Assembly (NCBI RefSeq): GCF_026015295.1
Contig: NZ_JAPDUW010000002.1
Coordinates: 62,001-126,000 of the forward strand
DNA from: Segatella copri
GTDB lineage: Bacteria > Bacteroidota > Bacteroidia > Bacteroidales > Bacteroidaceae
Reading direction: 5' to 3'
Length of the DNA stretch: 64,000 nucleotides
A program made the translations under genes and the position numbers. Positions 35,848 to 43,812 of this stretch are shown piece after piece. Position 1 is the first letter of the stretch, and each line of letters opens with the position of its first letter. The notes under the pieces were generated by a model. It searched no databases. It was given only the letters and a program-made list of their open reading frames with translations, and was not told the origin of the DNA.

Positions 35848-36423
35848 ATGAGAAGTATGAATAAAATGTCGGCGGAGGATATCGCTAAGCTTAAAGCGGT
35901 AGCTTTGTATGTCTTAGACAAATGTGGTGAAACGGATTTCATTCATTTGTTTAAGATTATCTATTTTGCGGAAAGGAATCTCTATGCAAAATATGGTCAA
36001 CATTTAGTTAAGGATACTTTTATCGCCATGGAACACGGACCGGTTCCCTCTCATCTTTATGATGCCTTGAAATTAATGAATGGCAAGGGAAACAATAAGG
36101 ATGTCAAAGCTATTAGCGATTCTTTGTTACCTGCTGGTGGGGAATGCGCTTGGTTTTTTGTGAAAGCTGGCGAAAAGCCTGACTTGGACGAATTGAGTAA
36201 AGCTGAGATAGAAGCGTTGGATGCTGCCATTGATAAATACAAAGATATGGATACCAAGACTTTGTCTGAGCTATCTCATGATTCTGCCTGGCATGAGGCA
36301 TGGGATAAAAATCATAATGCTGTTATGACCTCTCTGAATATTGCAAAAGCAGGTGATGCTTCTAATGAGTTTTTAGAGTATCTCCAGGAACAGGAATTTA
36401 TAGATTCTATTTTGGAGGCTTAG
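35848..36423 (+). CDS. Panacea (DUF4065/SocA-like) antitoxin, pair 1
   Basis: About 191 residues from ATG 35848. The Panacea domain is visible: LKAVALYVLDKCGETDFIHL, FKIIYFAERNLYAKYGQHLV, DTFIAMEHGPVPSHLYDALK and ELSHDSAWHEAWD. In PanTA systems this domain neutralises a diverse set of toxins. The toxin gene starts 3 bp after its stop. The extended N-terminal region is short, so toxin recognition probably lies in the C-terminal segment (DASNEFLEYLQEQEF). Confidence 0.85.
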   Translation: MRSMNKMSAEDIAKLKAVALYVLDKCGETDFIHLFKIIYFAERNLYAKYGQHLVKDTFIAMEHGPVPSHLYDALKLMNGKGNNKDVKAISDSLLPAGGECAWFFVKAGEKPDLDELSKAEIEALDAAIDKYKDMDTKTLSELSHDSAWHEAWDKNHNAVMTSLNIAKAGDASNEFLEYLQEQEFIDSILEA

Positions 36424-36426
36424 GCT

Positions 36427-36903
36427 ATGGTGAACTTCAAAGAATTGCTGGGAAATAATAATCAGCTTCAAAACTTGCTCCTTGATACAGTTGAGGAGGG
36501 TGAAGTTTATCGTCTTTGCCTGACAAAAGAAGAAGGTATTATTCCTAAAAATAAAGGAGATGAAGGGAGAAAGAAGTTCTTTGTAGTTGTGGGTAAAGAC
36601 CAAGAAGGAAATGCGATTGGTTTTGTACTTATCAACTCAGAAATCAATAAGCACCTTCCTGAAAGTAGAAGGAAATTGCACTATTTATTGAAGGCTTCTG
36701 AGTATGAGTTTTTGGGTGACCAAGATAGATTTGTCGATTGCTCTGATTTTAAAAGAATTTCAAAGGAACGATTTGCAGAATTGTTTTCAATAGATAAGAT
36801 GAAGGGAAAAATTAATAAGAATGATTTGGTAGAAATAAAAAAGGCTATTTGTTCTTATGAGAATATTTCCATGAAGTTGTTGAAACGTTTTAGATTGATA
36901 TAA
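36427..36903 (+). CDS. PemK/SH3-barrel-like toxin candidate, pair 1
   Basis: 158 residues. Residues about 48-72 read KKFFVVVGKDQEGNAIGFVL, resembling the core strands of PemK/MazF-like or related SH3-barrel toxins; the N-terminal helix precedes them. It directly follows the Panacea gene, which is the normal order for such pairs. A toxic activity (translation or RNA targeting) is inferred from family context. The same kind of gene, truncated, follows the second Panacea gene at 56972. Confidence 0.65.
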   Translation: MVNFKELLGNNNQLQNLLLDTVEEGEVYRLCLTKEEGIIPKNKGDEGRKKFFVVVGKDQEGNAIGFVLINSEINKHLPESRRKLHYLLKASEYEFLGDQDRFVDCSDFKRISKERFAELFSIDKMKGKINKNDLVEIKKAICSYENISMKLLKRFRLI

Positions 36904-36915
36904 CTGGGAAATTTA

Positions 36916-36966
36916 TTGTGATTTTCTTGGTGGTTTCGAGGGAAAAGCGTAGCTTTGGCGGCTGAA
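36916..36966 (+). promoter_or_regulatory. Second copy of the Panacea promoter block
   Basis: TTGTGATTTTCTTGGTGGTT recurs here 13 bp after the toxin stop, again with a -7 box (TAGCTTTG, 36950-36957). It would drive the 51-residue gene at 36999. The pair of blocks brackets the toxin-antitoxin genes as direct repeats. Confidence 0.6.
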
Positions 36967-36998
36967 TGTTGAACTAGAATAAATAGGAGGAAGAATAT

Positions 36999-37154
36999 AT
37001 GGATACAACAAAGTTAACAAGGGAAGAGGCTCTACGCCGTTGGAATGCTTCTAAGGAAAACAAACGTAAAATGGTGGAGAAACTGGAGAACTTGGTTCGC
37101 AAAAGCTGTCTGGAACGTACTGGTAAAGAACCAATAGGGGTAGAAGTATGGTAG
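36999..37154 (+). CDS. Hypothetical 51-residue protein
   Basis: Reads MDTTKLTREEALRRWNASKE and ends TGKEPIGVEVW. It is Lys/Arg/Glu-rich, probably helical, with no membrane segment. It has its own promoter copy (36950) and a strong AGGAGG 9 bases before the ATG, which is unusual for this phylum. I recognise no family. Its position behind a duplicated toxin-antitoxin promoter suggests co-regulation. Confidence 0.45.
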   Translation: MDTTKLTREEALRRWNASKENKRKMVEKLENLVRKSCLERTGKEPIGVEVW

Positions 37155-37183
37155 TAGAAAATATGTAGTGTGTCATGCTTACC

Positions 37184-37405
37184 TTATATGCAAATGCTAT
37201 CTTCTGTTTCTGCCAATGCATCTGATTCTGCTTTTGATATTTCTGATTTGAGAGGTTGGGCACTGCCTGGATTTTTCATGATGACTGATCCTATGACATT
37301 CCAGGAGTCTCCAAACTTCAGCAGGGTACGCCAGCGGTATTGGAATCCATCCTCAGAAAGATTCCAATCTTTTTCATTTCCCATATAGTGTGCAAATACT
37401 TTCAT
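37184..37405 (-). pseudogene. Truncated hypothetical protein, N-terminal 73 residues
   Basis: MKVFAHYMGNEKDWNLSEDG opens a frame with KFGDSWNVIGSVIMKNPGSA, a compact globular-looking start, and stops at 37184 in mid-domain (ETEDSICI). It reads like the N-terminus of a longer DUF1643-like protein. No continuation was found on this strand before the 51-residue gene. Confidence 0.4.
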
Positions 37406-37457
37406 ATCATTCTTTTTTATTCTTATGTTTGTGTTTACTTTTGTGTTTGCATTTGTG

Positions 37458-40229
37458 TCAGCAAATCGTATCCAACTGTTCCTTCACTTTTTCTTCTTCA
37501 TTTGCACCCTTTGTTGATAATCTTAAGAGTTGGAGATGATATGATTTGAAGATGTGGTCCTTTAGGGCGTCACGACTACTTTGTACGGTTCCTTTATGGT
37601 GATAGGCATAACCATCGATTTCTATACCGAGTAATGGTTGCTTGGTAGCCCGATTTATGATCAGGAAATCTACATGGGTATTGAAATTGCCTGCATAAAT
37701 TCTTTCTTCTTCACTCATTAAGTCTGTTTGCCTGAAGATTGAACGTAAAGGGATATGGCATAATACATGGAGACAGGAATACTTCCGGTCACTTTCAAGT
37801 ATACTTTTGATCAGAGAATACGCAATGTTCTCAGAAGCATACTCTGAGATTTTCGGATGGCTTTCCAAGAATGCGATGCGCATATCTGTATATTGACTAT
37901 AGAGATAGTCAAAGATAGAAAACACCTTGCTGTCTACGACCTTACAGTTATTGTAGTCAATATAATCAATTAAATCTTTGATGTTACTTGTCTTCTCTTG
38001 CTCATTGCCTGTTACCACTAGGTAGAATTTCTTCTTAGCTCTTGATACAGCTACATTTATGAGATGTGGATCATCAATGAAATCATTAATCTGATTGCTT
38101 ACTACACTCATAATAATGACATCCTTCTCTCTTCCTTGGAACTTATGAACAGTACCCACTTCAATATCAGGTAACTGCTGGCGAATGGCATTCACCTGAT
38201 TATTATAGGGGGTAATGATTCCTATTTCATCCAAGCAAATATCTTTCAGCTCAGGAATTACCTCTTGTTTGATGACTTCAATTTCTCTCAGATTGGTCAT
38301 GTTTGCTGCATGGTTACCCTTTACTGTCTTATAAGCAGCAAGAACATTTTTGTTGGTCTCATCTTCCTTCATAATGAGAAGATTTCCACCATAAAACTTC
38401 TGGTTACAGAAGTTGATGATACGGGAATTGCAGCGATAATGTTCACGCAGTAAGGTTTGGGGTACATCCTTGATCATAATACTTACTGACTCCAGGAAAC
38501 TATGATTAGCACTATCATATCCATTATCTATGTGGGATAAGCCAAAAATAACTTTCAGTTTCTCTCTATCATTATTTGTAATTACATTTGGCAACTGTTT
38601 TGTATCGCCTACAATTACAGCGTTCTTTGCACAGGTAAGAGCCAACGTTCCTGTCTCAAGTGATACTTGAGAGGATTCATCCATAATTACATAATCATAG
38701 ATCGTATTGCCGCCTAATGAAGATCGAGCAGAGAAAGTTGTACTCGTAATAACCGGATATTCCTTGAGGACTTCCTCAGCCAGGGTGGACAACGTATCTG
38801 CATCCGTAAACTCACGACGCATTCTGCCTGAATATCTGGCATGAAGCGTATTTTTCAATATCATCATTGAATGATCAGATAATGAATCCATAAGAGTTTT
38901 GTTATCATGTAGCTGTAATTCATCTTCTATCTTTCTTAGCTCCTGTTCCAGTTCTTCAATTCTCTTCATATAGTAAAGGGCCTGAAGTTCTATAATGAGC
39001 TCAGCCAGGTGATGTTTATCAAACTTACTCTTGAGATGCAGCCAATATCTGATAAGCAGGCTTGTCCATAACCATTTCAGCCATTGCCAAAAACTCTTGG
39101 AATTATCATCCCTGGTATCGGCAAACTCCTGAAGTTTTACCCACATTTTCGTCAGCCTTATAGAAGATAAAGAACGCTTGAGGTAGAATGTGCCATCTGA
39201 AATGTTATGATTGCTCTTGAAGTGAGTCCATTCCAATTTGAGGTTTTCCAATTCCAACCTTGAAGTTGCCTGTTGATTCTTTAAATCAAAGACTTTGTCT
39301 AATTGCAAAGAAATTCTTTGAATCTCTTTTTCAACAACAGTTTTTTCCTCTTCTTCTATTCCCCAATCTTTTACATTCTCTGGTATTGGGGGTTGTCCTT
39401 CCTTGATAAAGGTCTCCTTATTATCATGGCTTCCCAAAGTTGCAACAATGAAATCAATTCCGTACTTGGCGAGTTTCTCCTTTACATTTGCTGTAGCAGA
39501 ATTGTTATTTGATACGACGAGTATTGTTTTTCCCTGTATGAGAAGATTGGCTATGATATTGAGAATTGTCTGAGTCTTGCCTGTACCTGGAGGTCCCTGG
39601 ATGATACTAACCTGATTTCTCAAAGCGTTCTCCACTGCCTTCTTCTGACTGGAATTGCAGCCAAAAGGGTAGATAAAGAAGTCTGCTCTAAGTTTTTTGC
39701 TATGATGTTTAGTATTAAGATAAACATCAGCAGCTGTAGAATTAGGTATCTGCTTTATCTTTTCATAGGCAGTTAAGAGAATCTTTTGGTTATTGATGTC
39801 ATTCTTTAAGGGATTAATCTCTGCCACCTGTTTAAGATAGGCCCAGACATTTCTTGCCTTTTCATCTGCCAGGCAAGAAACTTCTACTTGAATTCTGCTT
39901 CCTGGATATTCTTCTACCTTGTCAATTTTATATTTGATGCGCCAGTACTTCATACCATGATGTGTGAAGCACCAGAGATCAGAAATGCCTTGTCTTATGG
40001 TACCATCCAGCATCACTACAGCATACTCTCCGTCAATATGTAAAGACTCCTCTATGATGACCACATTTTCTTTTTTGTAAAGATATGTTTTCGGGTTTTC
40101 CTTAAACATCACAGCCATTTTCTGCTCATTGGCGGGAGTAATGCTCTCAATATTCAAGGAGCGTGGCTCTCCTTTTATGAGGATTATTTTTGATGATATA
40201 TCTAACATGTTTAATTTTTTATAATACAT
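37458..40229 (-). CDS. SF1 (Upf1-like) helicase with C-terminal DUF2726-type nuclease domain
   Basis: About 923 residues from ATG 40229 (ATG 40208 is an alternative). Walker A is GPPGTGKTQTILN (about residue 210), Walker B is DYVIMDESSQ (about 512), followed by VGDTKQLPNV, LREHYRCNSRIINFC, TVHKFQGREKDVIIMS and INVAVSRAKKKFYLVV, the later SF1B motifs. The last 90 residues contain VDFLIINRATKQPLLGIEID and GYAYHHK, a PD-(D/E)xK-like nuclease signature. It probably unwinds and cuts nucleic acid; such fusions occur in defence islands. It has its own - strand promoter (TATCTTTG, about 40358). Confidence 0.85.
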   Translation of the reverse strand: MYYKKLNMLDISSKIILIKGEPRSLNIESITPANEQKMAVMFKENPKTYLYKKENVVIIEESLHIDGEYAVVMLDGTIRQGISDLWCFTHHGMKYWRIKYKIDKVEEYPGSRIQVEVSCLADEKARNVWAYLKQVAEINPLKNDINNQKILLTAYEKIKQIPNSTAADVYLNTKHHSKKLRADFFIYPFGCNSSQKKAVENALRNQVSIIQGPPGTGKTQTILNIIANLLIQGKTILVVSNNNSATANVKEKLAKYGIDFIVATLGSHDNKETFIKEGQPPIPENVKDWGIEEEEKTVVEKEIQRISLQLDKVFDLKNQQATSRLELENLKLEWTHFKSNHNISDGTFYLKRSLSSIRLTKMWVKLQEFADTRDDNSKSFWQWLKWLWTSLLIRYWLHLKSKFDKHHLAELIIELQALYYMKRIEELEQELRKIEDELQLHDNKTLMDSLSDHSMMILKNTLHARYSGRMRREFTDADTLSTLAEEVLKEYPVITSTTFSARSSLGGNTIYDYVIMDESSQVSLETGTLALTCAKNAVIVGDTKQLPNVITNNDREKLKVIFGLSHIDNGYDSANHSFLESVSIMIKDVPQTLLREHYRCNSRIINFCNQKFYGGNLLIMKEDETNKNVLAAYKTVKGNHAANMTNLREIEVIKQEVIPELKDICLDEIGIITPYNNQVNAIRQQLPDIEVGTVHKFQGREKDVIIMSVVSNQINDFIDDPHLINVAVSRAKKKFYLVVTGNEQEKTSNIKDLIDYIDYNNCKVVDSKVFSIFDYLYSQYTDMRIAFLESHPKISEYASENIAYSLIKSILESDRKYSCLHVLCHIPLRSIFRQTDLMSEEERIYAGNFNTHVDFLIINRATKQPLLGIEIDGYAYHHKGTVQSSRDALKDHIFKSYHLQLLRLSTKGANEEEKVKEQLDTIC

Positions 40230-40350
40230 TGTTGCGAGTGCGTATGGTAATTCTCTTAACTCCAAAATACAAAACTAATGGTTATACTGCACCATCATGT
40301 CACTCGTATCTTTTCTTCCATATTCGGAACTGCACCAATTAAAACATGTG

Positions 40351-40358
40351 CAAAGATA
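40351..40358 (-). promoter_or_regulatory. Promoter -7 box of the helicase gene
   Basis: On the - strand TATCTTTG is followed by CACATG. It leaves a leader of about 115-135 bases before ATG 40229. No strong -33 element was assigned. Confidence 0.45.
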
Positions 40359-40401
40359 CAATGATTTAATGTAATATCCAATTTTTCAAGCATATTTCTT
40401 T

Positions 40402-40780
40402 AATATATCACCCGAGAACTTAAAAGAGATTGTTGAGTACTACTCGGATGCTGAGAATAACAGGATGGTTGAGATACCATATGAGGTAGCTCACAATCTG
40501 ATCTATGGTTCCATAGAATTTGCCGGATCACATCATCGATCTCTTGCTGACTATAGATCACGAGGAGTTGCGTCAGGACTTGGAGAACATAATCAGGTAT
40601 GGCTTGGGCAAATACCAGCATTTGATAGCGACAGGGGAACTGTTTGCTGCCATACGTCATAGCATCATCCTTCTAGCAGAGGTGGTTGAAGGGCTTCATC
40701 GGGGTGAACTGCTCAGGCAGGAGTATGCTCTTGATGTATATGAACGGTATCACAGGTTAGAGGAAGACAGCAACAGGTAA
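40402..40780 (+). pseudogene. Frameshifted hypothetical gene fragment
   Basis: One frame reads SPENLKEIVEYYSDAENNRM and AHNLIYGSIEFA; a single extra G near 40525 shifts it to DHIIDLLLTIDHEELRQDLE and on to ELLRQEYALDVYERYHRLEE. Joined, the protein is about 125 residues, helical and acidic. No start codon is in frame upstream, so the 5' end is lost as well. No family recognised. Confidence 0.4.
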
Positions 40781-40882
40781 TGGAGTAAAGGCATCATAGC
40801 ATTCTTCCTTTGGCTGAGTTTTGGGCTTTAGTGGGTAGTGTTCTCTGCTAAATAGCATTGGTGGTGCTTTTGTTTACATATC

Positions 40883-40929
40883 GTGCCAATTCATCAAAAA
40901 GGTCTTTTGCCTTTGGGATGAATTGGCAC
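40883..40929. repeat. Long perfect inverted repeat
   Basis: GTGCCAATTCATC (40883-40895) pairs with GATGAATTGGCAC (40917-40929), 13 bp, with AAAGG/CCTTT pairing in the loop. No T-run follows on +, so it may be a protein site or RNA fold rather than a standard terminator. Confidence 0.6.
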
Positions 40930-41020
40930 TATTATATAAATATCATCAAAGCAGATTTTCCTTGAGAATTCTACTTCCATTGCAGCATTTCATTATATAT
41001 TTTTCTCTTCATAATTATCT

Positions 41021-41105
41021 GTTTATCACGTTATGACGACCTATCTTTGCCCTATTTCTCACGTTTTGATGAGATAATAGTAGGCTATTTCTCACGTTTT
41101 GACGA
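41021..41105. repeat. Iteron-like array 1: three repeats at exactly 33-bp spacing
   Basis: CACGTTATGACGA (41027), CACGTTTTGATGA (41060) and CACGTTTTGACGA (41093), each preceded by TTATCT- or TTTCT-like bases. The 33-bp steps put every copy on the same face of the helix. Just beyond lies a - strand promoter box (TATCTTTG at about 41119). The sequence is related to the longer array near 57.6 kb. Confidence 0.7.
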
Positions 41106-41151
41106 TTTTTTATGTTGCAAAGATACAAAAAAAATGCCTTAAGTTATTCAC

Positions 41152-41304
41152 CTAAGTCTTCTTTCTCATAAAGGCGTAATCAGCAAAGTCTCGCGCACCA
41201 GCTACAATTACCTTATAGCTGTTGAGGTAACTGGTTTTGATGGCGGATAGGGCTTTTTCCTTATCTAGCACCTTGTCATTTAAGTGATCTTTTTCCATTT
41301 TCAT
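41152..41304 (-). CDS. 50-residue SLOG/DUF2493-like fragment or microprotein
   Basis: MKMEKDHLNDKVLDKEKALS is followed by NSYKVIVAGARDFADYAFMR and stop. The V-I-V-A-G-x-R-D-F-x-D-Y motif is the nucleotide-binding start of DUF2493/YspA-type SLOG proteins. The remainder of that domain is missing, so it is either a truncated gene or a short product. A TAATTTTG -7 box lies on the same strand about 20 bases upstream of the ATG. Confidence 0.45.
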   Translation of the reverse strand: MKMEKDHLNDKVLDKEKALSAIKTSYLNSYKVIVAGARDFADYAFMRKKT

Positions 41305-41410
41305 TGTTTTTCCTTTCTATTTTTTTGCAAAATTAGCTGAATGGTGAGAAAAATAGTTGCTCTGGAGAAAATATTCTCAACCTATGAAACGAACTTTCAT
41401 AGCTACCCCG

Positions 41411-41418
41411 TAACTTTG
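41411..41418 (+). promoter_or_regulatory. Promoter -7 box for the coiled-coil/AAA+ genes
   Basis: TAACTTTG followed by CACC, 68 bp before ATG 41487. It is the only good + strand promoter ahead of the two genes. Confidence 0.55.
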
Positions 41419-41486
41419 CACCAGAATACAGAATCAGGCACAAAGTATATGAGTGTCAATTGTTTTACTTTTAAAATATCAGACAG

Positions 41487-41804
41487 ATGAATACGGCATT
41501 AAAGATGAAATTGGAGGAAATGAACAGACGTTTGAATGAGGCTCTTGATACTGACCTCTTCGAAGAATCTGAGTCTGAATTTAATGAATTTCAGGCTGAG
41601 GTAGATTCCTTTGAGAGAGAGTTGGAGGAGATATCGGAGTTCAGGCAGGATCATCTGCAGCTTTCTGAGCTGAAGAAGATCGGTGCCATCCAGAAGAAAA
41701 TCCGGCAGGTGAAGAATGGGTATAATTTTTATGACCCTGAGTATGAGAGAAGTGTTATGTTTCCTAATGGTGAGGACGAAGAAGAGGATGATTTCTTCAT
41801 TTAA
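41487..41804 (+). CDS. Small acidic coiled-coil protein
   Basis: 105 residues, rich in Glu/Asp/Leu, with a long predicted coiled coil over residues 5-75 (KLEEMNRRLNEALDTDLFEE and VDSFERELEEISEFRQ) and an acidic tail (NGEDEEEDDFFI). No signal peptide. It lies 107 bp before the AAA+ ATPase gene and is probably its partner or substrate adaptor, by position only. I know no named family. Confidence 0.6.
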   Translation: MNTALKMKLEEMNRRLNEALDTDLFEESESEFNEFQAEVDSFERELEEISEFRQDHLQLSELKKIGAIQKKIRQVKNGYNFYDPEYERSVMFPNGEDEEEDDFFI

Positions 41805-41911
41805 AGATGACAGATGGGAAATAGACCTTATTTGAGAATCATATTGGGAGGAACTGACTTCAAAAGTCTTTCCCTCATGGAGAAAATTATATGTATTAAT
41901 GTAGTGCTATT

Positions 41912-43585
41912 ATGGTTATGCAAACATCATGTAAGAAAGGTATGGAGCAGATGGACTTGCTCCAAGCCTTCGAGATTATCGTAGACAAGGCCAAGGGTTC
42001 TTCACTTGGTGAGAAGTTCTATCAGGAGGCAGACCCATATCTTGGATTTGTTTCTGACAAGTTGTGTATCTCCAAGCGTGCCAGTGCCATCATGGCCTTG
42101 TTTGCCGACAGGTGCGATGACAATCACATCCAGTTTTCTGACTATACGGATTTTCTGGATTGCAGAATCCTTAGCTTGCTTCGATATTCCAAGGAGACAG
42201 AGGAACTTGTTGACAAGGAATATGTCTGCCGGAGTAAGGATGAAGGTCTTTACTACTGCATCCCCATGGAGGTGATGGAGGCATTTCAGCAGAATCAACG
42301 TTATATACCCTCTGATGTGGAGGAACTTACAGCCAGGGAATTGTTTGACAAGTTCAATGAACTGTTCACAAAATGCCGTCGCAGGAAACTTGACAGGCAA
42401 ATATTGAAAAAGAAGCTCAGGGCATTGGTTCGCAAGAATGAGAACCTGGCTTTTGTCAAGGCCATGTCTTCATTTGACATAGATGAGGAGGATACAGAAT
42501 TTTCTCTTTTTCTGTTGTTCTGTACACTCTTTGTCATAGATGGTGATGACGATATCCGCTATCACGACTTGGAATTTCTCTACGAGGAGGGAGAGGCTGA
42601 CTGGAGATGGGCAAAGAGAGGCTTGAGCCAAGGTGACCATTTGTTCTTAGTGGAGAAGTTTATCGAGTATACCAATGATGATGGCTTTGTAGACAGGGAG
42701 TCCTTCAAGATTACAGACGATGCCAAGAAACTGCTCTTCTCTGAACTCAACCTGTCTTCCATGCGTGGTGTCCGGCCGAAGGGAGGAATGTTGTCATTTG
42801 AGGACATCAAACCCAAGCAACTGTTCTACAACAGTAAGGAACGAAAGCAAGTTGATGAGCTGGCAACACTCTTGGAGGAAGAGCACTACCAGAGTATCAG
42901 AAATCGTCTGAGGGAAACCAATTTCAGGAGTGGCTTTGCTTGTCTTTTCTATGGCGCGCCTGGTACTGGCAAGACGGAGACTGTTCTTCAGATAGCCAGG
43001 AATACAGGGCGTGACCTGATTCAGGTGAACGTGTCAGAGGTTAAGAGCATGTGGGTTGGCGAGAGCGAAAAGAACATCAAGGGTATCTTCGATGACTATA
43101 AGCAGAAGGTGAAGCAATCTGTCAAGGCTCCTATCCTGTTATTCAATGAGGCTGATGCTATCATCGGCAAGCGTCAGGTGGGAGCGGAAAGAGCTGTGGA
43201 GAAGATGGAGAACAGTATTCAGAACATCATCCTTCAGGAGATAGAGCAGCTGGATGGTATTCTCATCGCCACTACCAACCTCGCAGAGAACATGGACAAG
43301 GCTTTTGAGCGTCGTTTCCTCTATAAAGTGAAATTTGAGAAGCCTGATTTGGCTTGCCGTTCACAGATTTGGCAAGCGATGATACCTTCTTTGGAGAATG
43401 CTGATGCTTCTTTCCTTGCTGCCCGCTATGATTTCAGTGGTGGTGAGATTGAGAATATTGCCCGTCATTACACCATTCAGACCATTTTGCATGGTAGCCC
43501 GGAGAAGATGGTCAAGTCTCTTACCGAGTTTTGCGAGAGCGAGAGGTTGGAAGGTGCCAGGGCCAAGAGAAAGATAGGATTCTAA
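41912..43585 (+). CDS. AAA+ ATPase of unknown role
   Basis: 557 residues. Residues 1-330 are a variable helical region with a WRWAKRGLSQGDHLFLVEKF segment. The AAA+ module follows: Walker A FYGAPGTGKTETVLQ (about 345), VGESEKNIKGIF, Walker B ILLFNEADAIIG (about 408), sensor 1 GILIATTNLAENM and arginine finger FERRFLYKVKF (about 467). The FYGxPGTGKT/FNEAD pattern is that of FtsH/CDC48-like remodellers without a protease. ATG 41942 is a possible later start. With the coiled-coil gene before it and a WYL regulator convergent with it, a defence or stress module is plausible. Confidence 0.8.
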   Translation: MVMQTSCKKGMEQMDLLQAFEIIVDKAKGSSLGEKFYQEADPYLGFVSDKLCISKRASAIMALFADRCDDNHIQFSDYTDFLDCRILSLLRYSKETEELVDKEYVCRSKDEGLYYCIPMEVMEAFQQNQRYIPSDVEELTARELFDKFNELFTKCRRRKLDRQILKKKLRALVRKNENLAFVKAMSSFDIDEEDTEFSLFLLFCTLFVIDGDDDIRYHDLEFLYEEGEADWRWAKRGLSQGDHLFLVEKFIEYTNDDGFVDRESFKITDDAKKLLFSELNLSSMRGVRPKGGMLSFEDIKPKQLFYNSKERKQVDELATLLEEEHYQSIRNRLRETNFRSGFACLFYGAPGTGKTETVLQIARNTGRDLIQVNVSEVKSMWVGESEKNIKGIFDDYKQKVKQSVKAPILLFNEADAIIGKRQVGAERAVEKMENSIQNIILQEIEQLDGILIATTNLAENMDKAFERRFLYKVKFEKPDLACRSQIWQAMIPSLENADASFLAARYDFSGGEIENIARHYTIQTILHGSPEKMVKSLTEFCESERLEGARAKRKIGF

Positions 43586-43611
43586 TGTATAATCAAAATT
43601 AAATATCCCCT

Positions 43612-43755
43612 ATGGAGAAGTATATATTTTTGGATTTCGATGGAGTGCTCAATACTCCTAAAGGTAAGTTTGATCAGAAAGCGATAGGCACGAATCGTCG
43701 TTTCCTTATGATTCAAAATAGTTTGCATCAATATCATTTACCTTGGCAGAAATGA
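43612..43755 (+). pseudogene. HAD-like protein, N-terminal fragment
   Basis: 47 codons: MEKYIFLDFDGVLNTPKGKF, carrying the HAD catalytic DxDGV motif, then KAIGTNRRFLMIQNSLHQ and an early stop. The usual HAD hydrolase domain is about 150 residues or more, so this is a stub, possibly a remnant of a former third gene of the AAA+ unit. It stops 5 bp before a bidirectional terminator. Confidence 0.5.
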
Positions 43756-43759
43756 AAAT

Positions 43760-43791
43760 GGCGGTAAATACGTAATTTTGTATTTACCGCC
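43760..43791. terminator. Bidirectional terminator between AAA+ unit and WYL gene
   Basis: GGCGGTAAATAC (43760-43771) pairs perfectly with GTATTTACCGCC (43780-43791); A- and T-rich flanks allow function on both strands. The genes on either side converge on it. Confidence 0.75.
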
Positions 43792-43812
43792 TTAATCATT
43801 TGTTGAGAGGAG

